Assembly: GCA_017397065.1 (NCBI GenBank)
Contig: JAFQKE010000012.1
Span: forward strand, 1 to 22,566
DNA: 22,566 nt
Direction of reading: 5' to 3'
Source: Clostridia bacterium
GTDB taxonomy: Bacteria > Bacillota_A > Clostridia > Oscillospirales > Acutalibacteraceae
Shown here: positions 1-5,157 of the stretch, in pieces
Position numbering within the stretch: the stretch's first letter is position 1
Layout of the letters: every line of letters begins with the position of its first letter
Position numbers and translations under genes: made by a program
The notes under the pieces: generated by a model
Database searches by the model: none
Told to the model about the DNA's origin: nothing
The model's input: only the letters and a program-made list of their open reading frames with translations

Positions 1-433
1 ATGGTGAAGTTTTAGTTGCCATTATATAAATATCAAAACTGGAAACAGATGCCATTCCGATTTTACCGCTAACAGTAATGGTATCACCAACATTAAATGT
101 TGATGCCTCTTCCTCTGTAATTGGCTTGAAAAAACATCCGGTGCTACCTGATTCTAATTCAAGGTAAGCATCACATTCAAACCAAGAGCGGAGCATATAT
201 GCTCCTCCTATTTTCGTGATGGTTGATGTTAATGTTATTTCTGCACCAACATATTCCTCTTCAAATAAAATACTATTTGTTTCTTCAATTTCCTTAATTT
301 CATCAAGTGTCATTTCTTTCGTTTCGCCGCTGTTTGTAGTGATTGTCGCTTTAACCTTACCACCGCCAAAACAACCTGTAAGCAATACAAAAACACAACA
401 TAAAACAACACCAATAGCAATAATCTTTTTCAT
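1..433 (-). CDS. Lipoprotein with OB-fold-like domain (C-terminus cut by window edge)
   Basis: The reverse strand reads openly from an ATG at 433 to the left edge, so the C-terminus is missing. The N-terminus is MKKIIAIGVVLCCVFVLLTG followed by Cys21, a clear type II signal peptide with lipobox LLTGC, so the product should be lipid-anchored on the outer face of the membrane. After a charged stretch rich in Glu and Lys comes a beta-rich segment with VGAEITLTSTITKI, then CDAYLELES and FNVGDTITVSGKIG. That pattern of short strands ending in a GDxITVSGKI motif resembles the tRNA_anti-like OB-fold lipoproteins of Firmicutes; the family assignment is inference. AGGAGG (441-446 on the reverse strand) gives a good ribosome binding site 7 bases before the ATG. 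The promoter is overlaid by operator-like repeats shared with the divergent regulator gene at 512. No enzymatic role can be assigned. Confidence 0.8.
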   Translation of the reverse strand, partial: MKKIIAIGVVLCCVFVLLTGCFGGGKVKATITTNSGETKEMTLDEIKEIEETNSILFEEEYVGAEITLTSTITKIGGAYMLRSWFECDAYLELESGSTGCFFKPITEEEASTFNVGDTITVSGKIGMASVSSFDIYIMATKTSP

Positions 434-450
434 TAAAAATCCTCCTATTC

Positions 451-500
451 ATCCCGTATTGGGATATTTTTATTATACCAATATGGGATAATAATGTCAA
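451..500 (-). promoter_or_regulatory. Consensus sigma-A promoter overlaid by two dyad operators
   Basis: On the minus strand, TTGACA (500-495) and TATAAT (477-472) are both perfect consensus hexamers with a 17-bp spacer, placed to transcribe the lipoprotein at 433-1. Two copies of a 16-bp sequence sit on it in opposite orientation: ATCCCGTATTGGGATA at 451-466, just downstream of the -10, and its near match at 475-490, between the -35 and -10, differing at two positions. Each copy is itself an imperfect dyad (ATCCC-N5-GGGAT). The -35 abuts the ribosome binding site of the divergent XRE regulator. The arrangement suggests direct repression of the lipoprotein gene, and perhaps of the regulator itself, by that protein. 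Confidence 0.75.
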
Positions 501-511
501 GAGGTGATTTT

Positions 512-718
512 ATGAGATTGAAAGAAATTAGAAAATCAAAGGGCATTTCTCAACTCAGATTGGCTATGGACTTAAACACAAACCAGAATACAATAAGTCG
601 TTACGAAACAGGTGAAAGGGAACCGGGTATAAATGAACTCATTAAAATCGCCGATTATTTCAATGTGTCAATAGATTACCTACTTGAAAGAACCAACATT
701 CCAGAAGTAAACAAATGA
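512..718 (+). CDS. Small XRE/Cro-type HTH transcriptional regulator
   Basis: A 68-residue protein consisting of one helix-turn-helix domain of the XRE (Cro/CI, HTH_3) family. The HTH core is GISQLRLAMDLNTNQNTISR (about residues 12-31), then YETGEREPGINELIKIADYF and the typical ending VSIDYLLER. There is no second sensor or dimerisation domain, so it should act as a small dimeric DNA-binding repressor in the cytoplasm. I chose ATG 512 rather than the in-frame ATG 494 because GAGGTG at 501-506 is a proper ribosome binding site for 512 and nothing precedes 494. The gene is divergent from the lipoprotein at 433-1, and paired operator-like dyads fill the gap, so autoregulation plus control of the lipoprotein is the natural inference. 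Confidence 0.9.
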   Translation: MRLKEIRKSKGISQLRLAMDLNTNQNTISRYETGEREPGINELIKIADYFNVSIDYLLERTNIPEVNK

Positions 719-831
719 ATCTAATGTTTCTATTTTAAAAAAAGATTCAATATTATTGCCTCTAGTATAAATGCAGCAATAAAACAAAGCGTAGCATTGC
801 TTTAATAATTCGTGGCGAGGCCACTCCTTTT

Positions 832-881
832 CTATTATCTTTTATCTGGAAAAGCCACCTGTTTTAGATAATAGATAAAAG
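832..881. repeat. Paired inverted repeat in the convergent intergenic region
   Basis: The gap 719-1016 has no gene. It holds CTATTATCT (832-840) and CTTTTATCT (839-847), answered by AGATAATAG (866-874) and AGATAAAAG (873-881). The order is such that either pair can form a stem but the two overlap. A smaller GTGGC/GCCAC hairpin lies at about 811-822. Function unknown; it may be part of 3' UTR structure of the regulator transcript. Confidence 0.4.
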
Positions 882-905
882 AAAATAGTGAATAGATAAT
901 AGTAC

Positions 906-943
906 AAAAAGAAAAAGCCACACAATGTGTGACTTTTCTTTTT
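906..943. terminator. Bidirectional rho-independent terminator
   Basis: The arms are AAAAAGAAAA...CACACA (906-924) and TGTGTG...TTTTCTTTTT (926-943), with A- and T-rich tracts on the outside of the stem in both directions. It lies between the plus-strand XRE regulator, ending at 718, and the minus-strand lipoprotein gene, ending at 1017, so it can stop transcripts from both convergent genes. Confidence 0.7.
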
Positions 944-1016
944 GGGGAGTTTGAACTTAGTGACACGAATGCAATGTGCCTGAAAACTGGGGAATTTCTT
1001 ATAATTTTATTATATT

Positions 1017-1418
1017 TTATTCTGTTTTAACAGAATACCAATTTGTTTCAATTTCTTCAATATCTATCCAATCTTGTGTACCTGTATATTTATCTTCGTT
1101 GACGTAATCTTTCCAATCGATTTGGTCGGTAACATACACATAACCTCTCGACTCACTTAAAATTCCGCGAAATTCAAAAAAATATATTGCACTTTGGTCT
1201 TGAAACTCGACTATTAAACACTCACCCGTATCTGAAAGGTTTTTAAATTCATCAGGTAAGGTAACCAAACCATTTTCTGCAATTCCAACTCTTTCATCAA
1301 GTATGAGGTCTACAACTTTCTCTCTATTCTCCTTGCAGTCATCAAACGAAGAAACACCGCAAGCCGAAAGTATAAAAGATAAAGTCAAGCAAAGCAATAA
1401 AGCAAATATTCTTTTCAT
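1017..1418 (-). CDS. Small secreted lipoprotein of unknown function
   Basis: A 133-residue protein starting at ATG 1418, MKRIFALLLCLTLSFILSAC, with lipobox LSAC and the lipidation Cys at position 20. A longer reading exists up to 1613, but it would translate a hairpin repeat array. ATG 1418 begins a textbook signal peptide and has GGTGAT a few bases upstream. The mature part is acidic, about 110 residues, with segments GLVTLPDEFKNLSDTGECLIVEFQDQSAIYFFEFRG and SRGYVYVTDQIDWKDY, suggesting a small beta-sheet domain. I do not recognise a family. It is transcribed alone: an extended -10 promoter is immediately upstream and a bidirectional terminator is downstream. It may be a small cell-surface accessory or immunity-type lipoprotein, but that is a guess. 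Confidence 0.8.
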   Translation of the reverse strand: MKRIFALLLCLTLSFILSACGVSSFDDCKENREKVVDLILDERVGIAENGLVTLPDEFKNLSDTGECLIVEFQDQSAIYFFEFRGILSESRGYVYVTDQIDWKDYVNEDKYTGTQDWIDIEEIETNWYSVKTE

Positions 1419-1440
1419 AAAATCACCGACCTTTAAGTGT

Positions 1441-1469
1441 ATTATAGCATAAAAGCGAAAAAAAATCAA
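1441..1469 (-). promoter_or_regulatory. Promoter of the small lipoprotein gene
   Basis: The minus strand has TATAAT at 1446-1441, preceded by TGC (extended -10), and TTGATT at 1469-1464 with a 17-bp spacer. The -35 lies inside the first unit of the hairpin array (1467-1665), so the array is immediately upstream of, and partly inside, this promoter. Confidence 0.65.
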
Positions 1470-1665
1470 TGCGAAGCATTGCATGTAATCCGCAACTTGT
1501 TGCGGTATGTAATCAACACGCAGTGTTGGATGTAATCCACCGTAGGGTGGTATGTAATCAATCCGAAGGAAAGAACATACAAAGCTTATGCTTTGATGAC
1601 ATACCGTTTGCAATGCAAACGGATTACATACGCCTAACGGCGATTACATACAATCCTTCGGATTG
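1467..1665. repeat. Array of covarying hairpins joined by a constant ATGTAATC linker, in two inverted halves
   Basis: Left half: hairpins CAATGC/GCATTG (1467-1481), CGCAAC/GTTGCG (1491-1504), CAACAC/GTGTTG (1514-1528), CCACC/GGTGG (1537-1550) and a damaged AATCCGAAGGA (about 1560-1570), separated by ATGTAATC at 1483, 1507, 1530 and 1552. Right half, inverted: CAAAGC/GCTTTG (1580-1595), CCGTTTGC/GCAAACGG (1604-1622), CGCC/GGCG (1631-1642) and CAATCC/GGATTG (1651-1665), separated by GATTACAT at 1622 and 1642 and a decayed GATGACAT at 1595. The period is about 20-27 bp. Stem sequences are unrelated between units yet self-complementary within each; only the linker is conserved. Confidence 0.85.
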
Positions 1666-1668
1666 GAT

Positions 1669-1703
1669 AAAAAAAGAGAAGCTTTTTCAAGCTTCTCTTT
1701 TTT
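1669..1703 (-). terminator. Rho-independent terminator of the tRNA gene
   Basis: A 10-bp perfect stem, AGAGAAGCTT (1675-1684) with AAGCTTCTCT (1689-1698) and a 4-base loop. On the minus strand it is followed by a run of seven T. It begins directly after the CCA end of the tRNA. Confidence 0.9.
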
Positions 1704-1779
<76 letters not shown>

Positions 1780-1798
1780 ATATTTAGTTTGTATTACT

Positions 1799-1827
1799 AT
1801 TATACACAAACAAACTCCTTTTTGCAA
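1799..1827 (-). promoter_or_regulatory. tRNA-fMet promoter
   Basis: The minus strand has TTGCAA (1827-1822) and TATAAT (1804-1799) with a 17-bp spacer. The -10 lies 19 bases before the first base of the tRNA. Confidence 0.7.
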
Positions 1828-2002
1828 CCTTTTTTTGAAAAAATTTTATTTTTAAATAGTTTACCTAGTTTTTAGCTTTTTACTACTAAAAAATTAGTGC
1901 AAATATATAGATATCGCTTTAAACTATTTGTCGAATTTTATTGCGTAAGATTATTTTTTTAGGACTTGCATATTTTAAAGGCTTTTTGCAAATAATTATT
2001 AT

Positions 2003-2085
2003 AGATATCCGATAACCATTGCCGCCTGTTATCGGAAACGGAAAAGCGGCAATATCTGGGGGAGGTGCTTTTTGCATCTCCCCCA
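2003..2085. other. Structured intergenic element: strong hairpin plus interleaved inverted repeats
   Basis: The AT-rich gap 1828-2161 between the tRNA promoter and the GtrA gene has no gene. It holds a GGGGGAG/CTCCCCC hairpin (2058-2084) without a clear T-run. Next to it are two interleaved inverted repeats: CCGATAAC (2009-2016) with GTTATCGG (2028-2035), and ATTGCCGC (2018-2025) with GCGGCAAT (2046-2053). AGATAT at 2003 also matches ATATCT at 2052. The two 8-bp pairings interleave, so they would form alternative structures or a pseudoknot in the 3' region of the GtrA transcript. Confidence 0.55.
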
Positions 2086-2161
2086 AAACCGTTTATATCT
2101 TTTTAATATCCGTATTTTTTGCGATTGACCGTAAAGCATATCACAGATATTAGTTTTAAAG

Positions 2162-2581
2162 TCAATTTTTTGAATCCTTTTTGAGGGTGTTTTCCTGACC
2201 ACGATAGACCACAAATTTGCAGAACAAAAATTCAAGTACAAAGTTGCTGAGCATTGTAATGCCCAAAACCAGATAATCATTTACATTAGAATCTACCGCC
2301 AATTCGCCTAGCCAAATTGAGAGTGGTGTAAATACAAGGTAAAATCCAAACACCTTTGCCATTGCAACAGGAATGTTTGTTGCCGATTTAAAGGTGTATT
2401 TTCTATTAAAGGTAAAATTCCAGACGATAGAAAGTGCAAGAGATATAAAGTATGTAACACCATACTTATCATCAATTTTAAAAATTTCATTTAAAATAGT
2501 AAAGGTGCCTATTTGAATTACACCTGCCGAGATGGAAAACAGAGTGAATTTCACCGCTTGCCAAACATTTTTTTGATTCAT
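2162..2581 (-). CDS. GtrA-like four-helix membrane protein
   Basis: A 139-residue membrane protein with four hydrophobic helices (about residues 8-33, 42-60, 69-94 and 102-125). The hallmark WNFTFNRKYTFKS lies after the second helix, matching the NFxxNRxxTF signature of the GtrA family (PF04138). Family members act in the export or flipping of polyprenyl-linked sugars used to decorate cell-surface polysaccharides, usually beside a glycosyltransferase. None is visible here, so the exact substrate cannot be stated. The length is normal for the family (about 120-150). The start at ATG 2581 has AAGGAGA upstream. It is transcribed alone towards the tRNA gene, and its 3' region carries the structured element at 2003-2085. 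Confidence 0.88.
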   Translation of the reverse strand: MNQKNVWQAVKFTLFSISAGVIQIGTFTILNEIFKIDDKYGVTYFISLALSIVWNFTFNRKYTFKSATNIPVAMAKVFGFYLVFTPLSIWLGELAVDSNVNDYLVLGITMLSNFVLEFLFCKFVVYRGQENTLKKDSKN

Positions 2582-2659
2582 TGATATATCTCCTTTTGGA
2601 ATTTATGAACAAATTATGTCTAAAAAGAATATATCATATTTTTACATATTTTGCAAGCC

Positions 2660-2740
2660 TTATTTCAGCACTCCGTAGCACCAGTACATTTTTTTACCGC
2701 TTTGAGCTCTTGAGGCACCTTTTGGGGAATGTTTTCTTAA
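2660..2740 (-). pseudogene. Remnant of the 3' end of a second acyltransferase-like gene
   Basis: 2664-2711 is identical over 48 bases to 3734-3781, the last codons of the DUF5596-like gene. It encodes the same AQSGKKMYWCYGVLK ending and then a stop, with a synonymous AAA for AAG in the last codon. Upstream of the 48 bases the similarity continues for about 30 bases (shared GCACCTTTT and GTTTTC on the plus strand), but a base deletion breaks the frame. No start or upstream coding sequence survives. Confidence 0.8.
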
Positions 2741-2752
2741 TACTATAACGCT

Positions 2753-3007
2753 TTAATATTGTTTGTCATGCTCTGCTTTGATTCTCTCGTTAGTTCGTGC
2801 ATCCATTTGAGGTATAACAATCATATCACTTTCGTGAACACTTAAAGTAGCAATATCCGGTTTTGCTCCGTATTGCGGAAGATTAACAAGCCAGTATCCG
2901 TCTGTACAATCATCAAGACAAATCCATCCTTGCATTCCTTTATAAACACCCTGACTTGTATATCGTTCCTTATCCACAACAATCTCAACAATATCCATTT
3001 CTTTCAT
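2753..3007 (-). CDS. Probable immunity protein, DUF4926-like
   Basis: A small soluble protein of 84 residues from ATG 3007. It opens MKEMDIVEIVVDKERYTSQG and continues VYKGMQGWICLDD...GYWLVNLPQYG...DIATLSVHESDMIVI, a short beta-barrel-like pattern. It has a KGxxGxI turn and a final hydrophobic DMIVI strand, as in DUF4926 proteins, which I recall as frequent partners of DUF6883 proteins. There is no signal peptide. The stop of the upstream toxin-like gene and this ATG are separated by one base (TGATATG), so translation is probably coupled. No strong ribosome binding site is seen; ATG 3024, within the upstream gene, and ATG 2998 are alternatives. The inferred role is to neutralise the adjacent toxin-like protein. 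Family and function are inferred from pattern and context. Confidence 0.65.
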   Translation of the reverse strand: MKEMDIVEIVVDKERYTSQGVYKGMQGWICLDDCTDGYWLVNLPQYGAKPDIATLSVHESDMIVIPQMDARTNERIKAEHDKQY

Positions 3008-3008
3008 A

Positions 3009-3566
3009 TCAGTTGTCCGCATATGGTGTAATAAGCTGAATTTTTCCGTTTGGATAAACCATCCAGCCGGTAGTAAACGAAGCTTCACCATTTTTATCCT
3101 TTCTTGGGATTTTTATAACAATATTGATTCGTTGACCATTGCTATCCAAATTTTTTAATTCATATTGACCTGCAACATATTTTTCCAATCCCTGTCGCTC
3201 GACCTCATTTTTTAACCACTGCGAATCCTTCACAGTATATCCCCATAAATTAAACAGTTTACCTTTTCCGTGTTTATATTCATTGTTTGTATCAAAAAGG
3301 TAAGGATCATACTTACTATATACGCTATTGGCTATTGCTTGCTTTTGAATAGTCAGACAAGACTTTGATGCTGTTGTACAATGGCAATATTTGTGTTGCG
3401 GAAGTTCCGGCATATTAGCTTTAGTAAACCAACATCTATCTAGTTTTAAACAGGTAGAACAATGAGTTTTTCCTTTAGTAATATGTTTCCATTCAATCCA
3501 CGACTGAATAGCACTAACTGGCATATTCCTAAATTTATTACTATAATTATAATCGTTTATTGGCAT
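3009..3566 (-). CDS. Toxin-like protein: MuF-type Cys-rich linker plus DUF6883-like domain
   Basis: A 185-residue soluble protein without a signal peptide. Residues 30-63 read ITKGKTHCSTCLKLD..WF....MPELPQHKYCHC. The CxxC...LPxHxxCxC arrangement (C36, C39, H58, C61, C63) is typical of the linker between phage Mu gpF-like head proteins and the toxin domains fused to them. Residues 100-185 (KGKLFNLWGYTVKDSQWLKN...ITPYADN) look like the DUF6883 domain, with its FTTGWMVYPNGKIQLITPY strand pair. It would therefore be an orphan polymorphic-toxin module. AAGGAGG lies 14 bases before the ATG, unusually far, but an in-frame TGA just upstream excludes earlier starts. The immunity-like gene follows after one base. 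The toxic activity is unknown. Confidence 0.65.
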   Translation of the reverse strand: MPINDYNYSNKFRNMPVSAIQSWIEWKHITKGKTHCSTCLKLDRCWFTKANMPELPQHKYCHCTTASKSCLTIQKQAIANSVYSKYDPYLFDTNNEYKHGKGKLFNLWGYTVKDSQWLKNEVERQGLEKYVAGQYELKNLDSNGQRINIVIKIPRKDKNGEASFTTGWMVYPNGKIQLITPYADN

Positions 3567-3635
3567 TTGTCAATAAAAAGCCTCCTTTTAATTTTTAACG
3601 TACGTTTGTTTAAATTATACTATATAAAAGAATTT

Positions 3636-3665
3636 GTGTCCCCCCACTAATTAACGGGTGGACAC
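3636..3665 (-). terminator. Hairpin terminator after the acyltransferase-like gene
   Basis: GTGTCCCCCC (3636-3645) pairs with GGGTGGACAC (3656-3665) with one mismatch. On the minus strand it is followed by AAATTCTTTT, a weak T-run. It separates the acyltransferase-like gene from the toxin cassette. A TATAAT-like -10 for the toxin gene lies just beyond it at 3619-3614 with no good -35. Confidence 0.5.
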
Positions 3666-3729
3666 ATTTTAATAAAACAAACATTTTAAAACTCAAGAAA
3701 GCTTTAATATTGTTCTATAATTTATCTAT

Positions 3730-4881
3730 TTACTTCAGCACTCCGTAGCACCAGTACATTTTTTTACCGCTTTGAGCTCTTTTAAGCACCTTTTTCTGAA
3801 AATCGTTTTCTGCACGAAGCTCATCAAGAGGCTTAAAGGAGGTTTTAAAAATAAGCTCAAAAATCGGACCGTTATAGCTATCAACAACGCTTGCTTTATC
3901 AAAAAGATTGGCGAATTTTTCCATATTGCCGCCCTTTTTAACGATTCCGTCATCCACCAAAAGGGGGTCGATAAACCAAGTGTTACAAACAAATGCTTTG
4001 CAGTATGGAAAATACTTTTCAAAAACATTCTTTGCATATGCAAGAGAATCGGCGACCGACTGTTCATCTAATCTGCCGCCCTCAGGGATGTGAATACTTA
4101 TAACAAAATCCTCTTTAGACAAAAAGCGACTGAATTTTGTTAAATCTATCTCGGTTACAGTATTTTCAAGGCGACCGTATGACCCAAATTTTTGTGCCTT
4201 TAAAATATTTCCCGTTTTTTCATAAACGGCGGGCTTGCCTTTTTTAAAGTCAAGAACTCCATCGCTATCAAAAAGCCCTTCAGCACTTGCCACAAAAATT
4301 CGGTTGCCCTCCTTATCGGCATAACATTCCACCTGTTTTTCGAATTTTGCAACCTCAAAAGCCAGTCTGCCAAGTCTAAAGAAGAACGGCTTTGCATAGC
4401 CGTACAAAAAGCCATTTAGACGCTTCATACCCAAAACGCCGGGATTACCGCCATTAAGCTCTAAAAAATAGCGATAACGTGTATAATATCCCTCGACAAT
4501 ATCCTCGCCGAGATTTCTTTTTTTAACCCATTTTTTAAGGTTTTCTGCGGCCAGAAGATAAACTGCCGAACCGATTCCGCCGGGGAATTTTTCTTCAGCT
4601 TCCTTTGGCTTCGGCCATCTGTCTATACTGTGATAGTCGTAAATAATATCTTCATCGCTCTTAAACTGAATATAGTACAAAAGCCAAATAAAATGCATCA
4701 GCTTTTCATCGGCATAGTTTAAAAAATCAGATAAATATTCAAAATTTCGGGCAGGAACGGCAGCCTCATTTGCAAGACTTAAAATGTTTTCTTTGCTTAC
4801 AAAAGCACTTGGAAATGAATCCCTTGCCGCCTGCTCGTACCTCTCAAAAAGTTCATTTTCAATATTATAATCAGACAACAT
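3730..4881 (-). CDS. DUF5596/GNAT-like acyltransferase-domain protein
   Basis: A 383-residue cytoplasmic protein matching the two-part architecture known from Firmicutes as NAT_N (DUF5596) plus GNAT_C. The helical N-terminal part (about 1-125) includes FEYLSDFLNYADEKLMHFIWLLYY and the HSIDRWPKP segment. The C-terminal part (about 130-383) includes LELNGGNPGVLGMKRLNGFLYGYAKPFFFRLGRLAFE, then SIHIPEGGRLDEQSVADSLAYAKNVFEKYF and FVCNTWFIDPLL. Members are predicted N-acyltransferases of unknown substrate; I recall them near glycosidase genes, as here. The gene follows the last glycosidase paralogue after a 276-bp gap holding palindromic repeats, so it is in line but perhaps not in the same transcript. 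A 48-bp copy of its 3' end lies beyond the toxin cassette at 2664-2711. Confidence 0.8.
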   Translation of the reverse strand: MLSDYNIENELFERYEQAARDSFPSAFVSKENILSLANEAAVPARNFEYLSDFLNYADEKLMHFIWLLYYIQFKSDEDIIYDYHSIDRWPKPKEAEEKFPGGIGSAVYLLAAENLKKWVKKRNLGEDIVEGYYTRYRYFLELNGGNPGVLGMKRLNGFLYGYAKPFFFRLGRLAFEVAKFEKQVECYADKEGNRIFVASAEGLFDSDGVLDFKKGKPAVYEKTGNILKAQKFGSYGRLENTVTEIDLTKFSRFLSKEDFVISIHIPEGGRLDEQSVADSLAYAKNVFEKYFPYCKAFVCNTWFIDPLLVDDGIVKKGGNMEKFANLFDKASVVDSYNGPIFELIFKTSFKPLDELRAENDFQKKVLKRAQSGKKMYWCYGVLK

Positions 4882-4950
4882 ATTTTCACCTTGTTTTTTA
4901 TAACCGATAATCGATAAAATGTAGTTTACCGCAGAGATTTAACCCTCACA

Positions 4951-4986
4951 CCGTAGGGACAGGCCTCCCGGACTGTCCGTAAAAAA
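4951..4986. repeat. GTAGGG...CCGnAAAAAA palindromic repeat, copy 1
   Basis: The stem GGACAG/CTGTCC (4957-4978) lies between GTAGGG on the left and CCGTAAAAAA on the right. The reverse complement recurs identically over 34 bases at 8536-8571. Part of the gene-free gap 4882-5157. Confidence 0.8.
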
Positions 4987-5018
4987 GCCTTTAAATTAGC
5001 GGATTTTTCACCTCATCC

Positions 5019-5058
5019 ACCAACGTGCGTTGGTCCCCCTTCCCCATCAAGGGGAAGG
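5019..5058. repeat. Double-hairpin intergenic repeat
   Basis: Two adjacent perfect hairpins: ACCAAC/GTTGGT (5019-5034) and CCTTCCCC/GGGGAAGG with loop ATCAA (5038-5058). From memory, similar CCTTCCCC...GGGGAAGG elements are scattered in intergenic regions of gut Clostridia. A degenerate TCTGCA-rich stretch follows at about 5110-5145. Confidence 0.6.
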
Positions 5059-5157
5059 CGAAAAAGAAAGCCGCTACTCACTGCTAAACAACGATTTACC
5101 AATTATAATAATTCTGCACTCTGCATTCTGAATTTTGCATTTTATAAATTATCATCT

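Noticed and set aside
216..491. Plus-strand open frame of 91 codons at the left end
   Set aside because: It is antisense to the lipoprotein gene, whose signal peptide, ribosome binding site and promoter are all clear on the minus strand.
1419..1613. N-terminal extension of the small lipoprotein (65 extra residues)
   Set aside because: It would encode the hairpin array and bury a perfect signal peptide; the promoter at 1441-1469 lies within it.
1467..1665. CRISPR array
   Set aside because: Units are too short (about 23 bp), each variable part is a perfect hairpin rather than a spacer, orientation reverses in the middle, and no cas gene is near.
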